From Pseudeuparius sepicola (taxonomy: Eukaryota; Arthropoda; Insecta; Coleoptera; Anthribidae), in assembly GCA_963920635.1 (NCBI GenBank), contig OY987298.1, positions 113,822,035-113,886,034 of the forward strand: 64,000 nt of DNA, written 5' to 3'. Shown piece by piece: positions 57,966 to 64,000 of this stretch. Position numbers and translations under genes: made by a program. Positions within the stretch are counted from its first letter, which is position 1; each line of letters opens with the position of its first letter. The notes under the pieces are model-generated. The model did not search any database. It saw nothing but the letters and a program-made list of their open reading frames with translations, and was not told the origin of the DNA.

Positions 57966-58350
57966 ATTTTGGAAGTGGCTATTTATACGTCCGACGGATA
58001 CAAACGTCAGTATACGTCTTGCGCTCTCATTGGTCGATTGAGCCACGTGACACATAACCTTTCTTCTACCGTCCGATGGATTATGAATCGGCTTGTTTAC
58101 TAAGTCGATTGGATGATGTCCGAGATTATTCAGACCTCATTCTCATTTTATATTGCGTATGCCCTACTTTTTCCGCGATGGGCGCTGCGGAATGAAAAAT
58201 GAAGTGGTTATTTTATTATTTACAATGATGTAACCCACCCCCGATTTTCTTGAAATTTTGGCTACCCCCGACAATGTCGGGGGCATCGCAGGTGGCGAAT
58301 GTCGGGGGGTAGCCAAAATTTCAAGAAAATCGGGGGTGGGTTACAACGCC
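57966..58350. repeat. Repeat R with snap-back family S end, left copy
   Basis: From GGAAGTGGCTATTTATACGT onward this matches 63494-63785, and its end (58302-58385) matches 63790-63878. Positions 58237-58350 are a tight inverted pair of the family S tip (CCCCGATTTTCTTGAAATTT) around GACAATGTCGGGGG. The LTR element is inserted at its right edge. Confidence 0.72.
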
Positions 58351-58385
58351 GAACGTCGCATCGGGCGAAAATACGGGGTAGGTAC

Positions 58386-58637
58386 TGTTGTCGATATTGC
58401 ACAAAATATCGATGCCAGGCGCCAGGGGTGTCTGAGGAGGACCACCTACGCCGAGAACTTGATGGACTCCAGATGGGTTCAAGTGGAGGGCCAAGGGCTT
58501 GGCGCCGGTGAACCCGGAGGAGCGACACATTCTCTCGCTGGTCGCTTTCTGTTTCACTTGTATATTTTTCGCTGTTGTACCCATTTAGCATTATATGTTT
58601 ATATTTCACCGGTCGGGTTTTATTACGTCAGACAACA
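58386..58637 (+). repeat. 5' LTR
   Basis: 252 bp starting TGTTGTCGATATTG and ending GTCAGACAACA, with TGTTGTC/GACAACA inverted tips. It differs from the 3' LTR by one substitution that I can see (TCTCTCGC versus TCTCTGGC). Confidence 0.93.
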
Positions 58638-58655
58638 TCAGAAGTGGGATCGCAA
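58638..58655 (+). promoter_or_regulatory. Putative primer binding site
   Basis: The bases directly after the 5' LTR (TCAGAAGTGGGATCG) are where the tRNA primer would pair. I cannot assign the tRNA with confidence. Confidence 0.4.
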
Positions 58656-58715
58656 CCCCGCGCCGCGTCGTACGAAAACATAGTGAATCGGGTCTCGCGT
58701 CGCGGGTACGGGAAA

Positions 58716-59705
58716 ATGAATCGCCAACAGAGATCCAGGGATAGGAGTGGACGCTCTGTAGATGTCCCTAGTGCCCGTAGTCGTTCGCCGATTAGACAGG
58801 ATGACGGATTCAATGGGGAACGAGAGAGGGAGCGGCCGGTGCGGCGACACAGGGATGAGACGCCGGAAAGGAGTTTTACACCCCCGTTGGCGGCGTCCTC
58901 TCAAATGCAGGAAGGTAGTGAGATTCATTCGCTAAGCCAGGCTTTGCTTGAGGGAATTAACCGAATTGCAAATAATAGGCCGTCTGGTGCAGCAGGTATG
59001 ATTGATAAGAATATTATAAGCGAATTTAATCCGCTTCATAACGATATAAAATAGTGGCTCGGGTCAGTAGACGAGTTCGCATATATCAATGAATGGTCTG
59101 ATCAAATTACGTGCCATCTAGCACTAGGTAAACTACGCGGTCCTGCGGAGGTTTGGTATCGGGCATTGCCTACGTGTCTTTTTACATGGCAAGAGTGGAA
59201 ACAGCTGTTGCTGGAACAGTTCATACCTAGGCGAAATTTACACTCAGACATGTCTAACATGTTAAATTGCCTTCCAAAACCAAATGAGTCTCTATATGAG
59301 TACGCGTTTCAAAAACTGTCGCTAATAAATAAAATGAAAATCCCCCTCAGCGACGGAGACAAGGTAAATTTAATAATGGGCGGCATAACAGACGAACAAA
59401 TTAGATTTTCTGTAGAAACCGCGGAAATCACAAATCCGGCTAAGCTAGCGCGCTGTCTTAAAATTTTTGACACTCCCAATAATAGCTACCGCCGCCTTTC
59501 AACAACCAGCCCAAATGCACCGCGAGCCATTACCAATACCGAGGGTGCAACTTCGAGCGCAACCCGTAATAAAAGCCAACAGGTGGTACCAAGTAGTGCA
59601 AAAAAATGTTACCGCTGTCAACAAATAGGTCACGTTAGAAGTCAATGTCCCAAAACGTCGTTCACCACAGGCAAAGAAATTTTGCCCTACCGTAATAATT
59701 TATGA
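58716..59705 (+). pseudogene. gag: Gag polyprotein, one in-frame stop
   Basis: The frame opens MNRQQRSRDR with an Arg/Ser-rich N-terminus. TAG at 59052-59054 interrupts it, then the same frame continues to 59705. After the stop come GPAEVWYRAL and FTWQEWKQLLLEQF, the retrotransposon-gag capsid core, and near the end CYRCQQIGHVRSQCP, a CCHC zinc knuckle for RNA packaging. The ATG was chosen as the first in frame after the leader. The stop is a single-base lesion or possibly a sequencing error. Confidence 0.85.
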
Positions 59706-60305
59706 CCCGTCCCTCGCTCAATCGGATGTTTTAATAGTTCCATGCAGAAATATTTTAAAACCATTTTACTAGAAACCACCCCAATCAAATGTTTTATCGA
59801 TTTCGGGAGCGAGTGTTCGCTTATAAATAACGCAATCATCTCACCTTAAATTTACAACTTCAAAAACTGAAAGATCCCGTCGCCATTACGACAGCATCCG
59901 ATTCAGATTTAAAAATCTCGTATAGTGTAACTGCTACAGTGACAATTGACGCCATAACAAAACAAATTTCCTTATATGTTATAACAAAACAAATTATGAA
60001 CGTCGACGTCCTCATAGGTCAAAACTTTACGGATCTAGAAGACATCACATATTTTAAAATAGGGTCAGCGTTACAATTTAGTGTACGTCCGGTTGGGTTG
60101 TTATTGAACAAAGCCAATGTTAACATCGGGGTTGACGACATAGGCGCGGTGAACTCTCTGCTAAGTCTCTTAAATAGGTACAAACGATCTTTTGCGGGAA
60201 ACAGTTTCGATGTGGGGACATGTACGGAGGAAATGCGGATAGAGTTAACAACAACCACTCCGGTTACGCATAGGCCCGAAGATATCCCGAAAAAGAGCGA
60301 GAGTT
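59706..60305 (+). pseudogene. Retroviral-type aspartic protease, frameshifted
   Basis: A short frame near 59785-59820 holds FIDFGSECSLIN, where the catalytic Asp (59799-59801) is followed by Phe instead of the usual Thr/Ser of DTG/DSG. The flap and C-terminal part (DVLIGQNF, about 60004) lie in another frame ending at 60305. The substituted active site and the frameshift make it inactive. Confidence 0.72.
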
Positions 60306-60762
60306 AATTAGAAACATCGTAGAGGAGCTATTAAAACATGGTATTATCCGAGAGTCAGATTCACCATACGCGAGTCAAGTTTTGTTGGTTTCCAAGAAAA
60401 ATGGCGAGAAGAGGCTATGTGTGGACTATAGGGCGCTAAATAAAGTCACTGTCCCGAACAGAAATCCTCTTCCGCTAATCGAGGAACAAATTGATCGATT
60501 ATCCGGATATAATTATTTTTGCAACCTTGATTTGGCTTCCGGATATTATCAGATAAGAATGTCGGAAGATTCGATATCTAAAACCGCTTTTGTTACCCAG
60601 GACGGCTTATACGAGTTCTTAAAAATGCCATTCGGCCTCACAAATGCACCTTCAATATTTCAGAAAATAATAAACAGAATTTTGGGAAAATTACGATTTT
60701 CTAAAGTTTTGGTTTATTTAGACGATCTCCTAATACCGGGAAAAGCATTACGGACGTTTTAA
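60290..60762 (+). pseudogene. Ty3/Gypsy reverse transcriptase (N-terminal two thirds)
   Basis: Motifs in order: ELLKHGIIRESDSPYASQ, LCVDYRALNK, NLDLASGYYQI, MPFGLTNAPSIFQ and the catalytic VYLDDLLI. A frameshift in a run of A near 60298 separates it from the protease, and a second near 60740 ends the frame at 60762, directly after the catalytic block. The RT thumb continues in the next frame. Confidence 0.88.
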
Positions 60763-61583
60763 CTACACTGGAAGAAGTCTTACAACTCTTTCAACAATAT
60801 GGCCTTACCTTCAATTTAAAAAAGTGCAGCTTTTTGCAAACAAAAATAGAATTTCTAGGGTACGAAATTTCAAATTCTAGCATTCGCCCTACGAACGACA
60901 AGATATGCGCTGTTGAGAAATTCCCAATTCCACAAAACATACATCATGTAAGACAATATTTAGGCCTAACCAGTTACTTCCGCAAATTCATACCACGTTA
61001 TGCAGAAAGATCTAAACCCTTGAGTGAATTACTACATAAAATCAGTGAGTGGAAGTGGGAAAAATCACAACAAGATGCATTTGAGGGGCTAAAGGTAGCG
61101 TTGACAACAAAGCCGGTTTTACAAATTTTTGATAATAATTTAGAAACGCGTCTATATACGGACGCAAGCCGAATAGGCATCGGAGGGGTGTTAGTGCAGG
61201 TAAAGGACAGAAACGAGCACCCCGTGGCGTTTTACAGTAAGCAAACCACAAGGGACCAACAAAAGTACCATTCTTTTGAACTAGAGGCGCTAGCGGTGTT
61301 TCTGTCGGTCCAGAAGTTCCGCCAATATTTATTTGGTACGAAATTTATTATAATTACGGACTGTTCGGCTGTTGTAAGCACTTTTAAGAAGGCTGAAATA
61401 AATCCTAGAATAGGGCGTTTGGTTATGGAATTAAACGAATACGACTACCAAATAAAGCATAGAAATAGCCTATACACGCGACATGTGGACGCTTTAAGTC
61501 GAAACCCGGTACCTGAAAACGATGTTCCTGGCACTGGGACCGACGTTTTCGTCAACGTCATAAATATTACAGAGGGTGATTGA
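60763..61583 (+). pseudogene. RT thumb and RNase H of the Ty3/Gypsy element
   Basis: Starts with the thumb region (KIEFLGYEIS near 60843). Then come the linker VRQYLGLTSYFRKFIP and RNase H landmarks LYTDASRIGIGG (first Asp), FELEALAV (Glu), IITDC (Asp) and HVDALSR (Asp). All four acidic positions look present. The frame ends at TGA 61581-61583 in front of the integrase part. Confidence 0.87.
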
Positions 61584-61966
61584 CTTTTAGCGGCTCAAGA
61601 GGGTGACCGAAAGATTAGGGAAATAAAAGGGATATTGATGTCCGGAGATATCCAAAACAATAAAAATATATTCAATCAGTATGAACTGAAAGGGGAAAAG
61701 GTGTATAAACTAACGGCGTATGGTCCGCGTTGGGTGGTTCCAGAAGACGCGCGATTTCAGATTTTGAAGTTAAATCACGACGATATAGGTCATTTCGCCT
61801 GTGATAAGACGTACGAGGCGGTATCTCGTTTTTATTGGTTCCCACGTATGAGGCGGTTCGTAAAAAAAAATGTAAACAATTGCCTAAACTGTTTATATCA
61901 TAAATCCACCACAGGCGACAGGTTCCAGCCGAAAACTGCTACCGAAATGGCCGGGGCCATTTAGGA
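61584..61966 (+). pseudogene. Integrase N-terminal HHCC zinc finger; catalytic core missing
   Basis: In the same frame as RNase H after the TGA. NHDDIGH...YEAVSRFYWF...CLNC is the H2C2 zinc-binding domain of retrotransposon integrases. The frame then passes straight into GPFRISRILGNDRYEV (about 61951-62000, shifted frame), the C-terminal integrase region ending ...IKPWIQF at about 62087. The DDE core that should lie between them is absent, an internal deletion of several hundred bases. Confidence 0.83.
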
Positions 61967-62166
61967 TATCTCGGATTTTGGGAAATGACCGGTACGAGGT
62001 CAGAGACATCCCGGGAATGACGAGGGCAAAGACTCCATACCTGAGCGTAGCAGGGGTGGAAAACATCAAGCCTTGGATTCAGTTTTAACAACAGAGGTAG
62101 ACCAGGTAAACTAAGTAAGGTTAAGGTGTGGAAACGGCGATGTGGTGTCCCCAGCCCGGTGCGCAT

Positions 62167-62455
62167 TGGTAGCAGGGCGGTTCGGGCCTGCGGGAAACTA
62201 TGTCAGGGTTGTAAGTACACGGTGAGATAGTGCAGGTACTGATGTCCCGGTGCTCCCGTTTCCAGAGCAGGGCGGTTCGGAACCGGGAAGCTAAAGCAGG
62301 GTTGTAAGTACCCGGTGCAACAGTGTAAGGTTCCGATGTCCCGGTAGTGCTCTTAGTTAAGGGTAGGGCGGTTCAGAACCGGGGAAGCTATCTCAAGGTT
62401 ACAAACCTGGTGAGATAGTACAGGTTCTGATGTCCCGAGAATCCCATTAGGCTAG
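62167..62455. repeat. Three tandem units of about 94 bp before the 3' LTR
   Basis: Each unit contains GGGCGGTTCRGAACCGGGAA, AGGGTTGTAAGTAC and GATGTCCCGG. Units start near 62167, 62263 and 62357 and diverge towards the right. This is an untranslated tract between integrase and LTR. Confidence 0.8.
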
Positions 62456-62879
62456 AGGTTTTCTAGCGCGGGCCCATAAACAACTATTACTGATAGGATA
62501 TTTTACTCGTATCGTATTTGCTAGCAAAAATTTCATTGTGAATATGGTTGCTGTCCTGTCTTTTACTGTTACCCCTTTATTTTATTATTTTCCCATTTAT
62601 CACGCCATTAGTAGGCTTAGGTTAGGTAAAGGCAGGAATGGCCGGAGCGAAGGCAGAAGCAGAAATGGCCAGTAGCAGTTTATTCTCATCATACCCACAC
62701 GTTATAAACCTTGACGCCCACTGATATTTTATTTATTTCTATTTCACCTGACACCGACTACGTGTATATATGTTGGAAAAAAAACGAAGAAAAGGGGAAA
62801 AGGTTAATTTTGTTTTATTTCTTAAGGTTTGGCGAACCTGGACGCGGAGTGAGGGCACTCCGTATATCAGGAATGGCCG
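62456..62879 (+). other. Untranslated 3' region of the LTR element
   Basis: No coding frame. A purine-rich run (GAAGAAAAGGGGAAAAGG, 62785-62802) could be a polypurine tract, but it lies 78 bp from the LTR instead of next to it. Confidence 0.4.
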
Positions 62880-63131
62880 TGTTGTCGATATTGCACAAAA
62901 TATCGATGCCAGGCGCCAGGGGTGTCTGAGGAGGACCACCTACGCCGAGAACTTGATGGACTCCAGATGGGTTCAAGTGGAGGGCCAAGGGCTTGGCGCC
63001 GGTGAACCCGGAGGAGCGACACATTCTCTGGCTGGTCGCTTTCTGTTTCACTTGTATATTTTTCGCTGTTGTACCCATTTAGCATTATATGTTTATATTT
63101 CACCGGTCGGGTTTTATTACGTCAGACAACA
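62880..63131 (+). repeat. 3' LTR
   Basis: 252 bp, essentially identical to the 5' LTR. Followed by GTAC. Confidence 0.93.
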
Positions 63132-63140
63132 GTACCTACC

Positions 63141-63183
63141 TAGCCAAAATTTCAAGAAAATCGGGGGTGAGTTACACCATTGG
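63141..63183. repeat. Family S MITE right end, separated by the LTR insertion
   Basis: CCAAAATTTCAAGAAAATCG through ATTATTACC is the family S terminus in its usual orientation. Its left part is before the LTR element at 58206-58350. Confidence 0.65.
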
Positions 63184-63375
63184 AAATTATTACCACTACT
63201 TTTTTCATACGGCAGCGTCTATCCCCCAAAAAGGAGCAGTGCATACGCTCCTTATTGCAAAGATGCTTGAGAAAAATGCACTTCCGACGTATCTAAATAT
63301 TAGTTTACTTCGGCTTCGGACGTGTACGGAGTTAAATATTCGTCCTTTTCTGGGGTTAAATGCACGTCCAAAGAA

Positions 63376-63573
63376 GTCATGTGACTCAGCCCGCCAATGA
63401 GCGCAAGACGTATACTGACGTTTGTATCCGTCGGACGTATAAATAGCCACTTCCTATTATTTTTCCCAAGGTTGTCATAACCTATAAAACAAAGGAAGCG
63501 GCTATTTATACGTCCGACGGATACAAACGTCAGTATACGTCTTGCGCTCTCATTGGTCGATTGAGTCACGTGA
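63376..63573. repeat. Hairpin of two repeat R ends
   Basis: 63376-63453 and 63495-63573 are reverse complements over about 75 bp (GTATACTGACGTTTGTATCC and its complement), with a 41-bp spacer. Each arm includes GTCACGTGAC/GTCATGTGAC near its outer edge and TATTTATACGTCC near the loop. Confidence 0.8.
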
Positions 63574-63880
63574 CACATAACCTTTTACTTCTACCGTCCG
63601 ATGGATTTTAATTTTTATAGTAATGGATTATATGAATCGGCTTGTTTACTAAGTCGATTGGATGATGTCCGAGATTATTCAAACCGATCTTGTCTTATTT
63701 ACCTAATATTGCGTATGCCCTACTTTTTCCGCGATGGGCGCTGCGGAATGAAAATTAAGTGGTAATTATTTACAATGATGTAATAACCGCGCCGAATGTC
63801 GGGGGGTAGCCAAAATCTCAAGAAAATCGGGGGTGGGTTACAACGCCGAACGTCGCTTCGGGCGAAAATACGGGGTACCT
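63494..63880. repeat. Repeat R, right copy
   Basis: Direct repeat of 57966-58385, including GCGTATGCCCTACTTTTTCC and CGAATGTCGGGGGGTAGCC blocks. It lacks the tight family S hairpin of the left copy. Confidence 0.8.
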
Positions 63881-64000
63881 ATAGTCAAATTATTTTAAGA
63901 AGTCCTTACGGGGACTGTCAATTGGTAATTTCGCCATCCTAAGTTGGCATTAATGCAACAACCGGGTCATAAGTCCAGGTCAGTAGCGAGCTCATTTGCA

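Larger units (their letters stand above)
58386..63131 (+). mobile_element. Ty3/Gypsy LTR retrotransposon, integrase-core deleted
   Basis: 4746 bp between two 252-bp LTRs, with GTAC on both outer sides (58382-58385 and 63132-63135), the 4-5-bp duplication expected for this superfamily. The order gag, protease, RT, RNase H, integrase zinc finger is kept on the plus strand. RT-RNase H before integrase marks Ty3/Gypsy and not Copia. Several stops and frameshifts and the loss of the integrase core make it non-autonomous. No envelope-like frame is seen. Confidence 0.92.

Noticed and set aside
58262..58609. Minus-strand frames across the LTR and leader, repeated at 62815-63103
   Set aside because: They lie antisense within the two LTR copies and show no domain.
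1..64000. CRISPR arrays, bacterial operons or phage genes
   Set aside because: No regularly spaced repeats with unique spacers and no prokaryotic gene order; all supported genes have spliceosomal introns or are eukaryotic transposons.

Overview
The window is a repeat-rich, intron-containing, AT-rich eukaryotic segment, almost certainly from an insect nuclear genome. Genes are split by short GT-AG introns. The repeats are P-element-like THAP transposons, insect-style non-LTR retrotransposons, a Ty3/Gypsy LTR element and many TIR or snap-back MITEs. A MADF-domain gene fits an arthropod. The order of insect cannot be fixed from sequence alone. There is no bacterial gene organisation, CRISPR array, rRNA or convincing tRNA.

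Layout. 1-4125: a decayed P-like element (copy 1, cut by the window start). 5110-6800: a second, truncated P-like family. 7255-8870: a non-LTR retrotransposon. 9511-10299: an inverted deletion derivative of the second P-like family. 12908-18531: a complete P-like element (copy 2) with perfect 33-bp TIRs and four exons that splice into one uninterrupted 865-codon THAP-P transposase frame, preceded by a heat-shock-type promoter block. 19-26 kb: MITEs, a LINE tail, a solitary THAP gene fragment. 26.4-26.95 kb: 121-bp minisatellite. 27.6-28.3 kb: MADF-domain exons. 28978-31540: a large non-coding TIR element. 32.2-37.2 kb: two decayed LINEs, the first split by a hAT-like element with an 8-bp target duplication. 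38.3-40.9 kb: the most gene-like island, with an unrecognised multi-exon gene facing a CINP homologue. 41.1-45.1 kb: two tandem MITEs, the second split by a 2.9-kb element with its own 8-bp duplication. 45.4-46.1 kb: P-like transposase C-terminal remains. 47.05-49.84 kb: a giant inverted repeat whose arms carry dead THAP sequence. 50.4-53.5 kb: nested MITEs, a THAP exon and a THAP plus PIF/Harbinger remnant. 53.5-58 kb: no gene seen. 58386-63131: a young-looking Ty3/Gypsy element lacking its integrase core, inside repeats that recur at 63.5-63.9 kb.

The strongest new observation is a dispersed set of about 22-32-bp insertions, each made of two fused transposon tips (CGTCGATGGAGGA... and ...TTCCTCAATCAACG). 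Several are flanked by perfect 8-bp target duplications (GTGAAAAC, AATTTGGG, GCTTAGTG). The same tips bound the 2905-bp element at 42177-45081, which has its own duplication AAGAAAAC. They look like excision footprints of a P-superfamily transposon whose wide staggered cut leaves about 13-18 nt of each end. A second family (tips CAGAGCATATAAAAC) left a similar footprint at 46913-46935. About ten THAP modules of several lineages lie in 64 kb, so this locus records repeated invasions by THAP-type DNA transposons.
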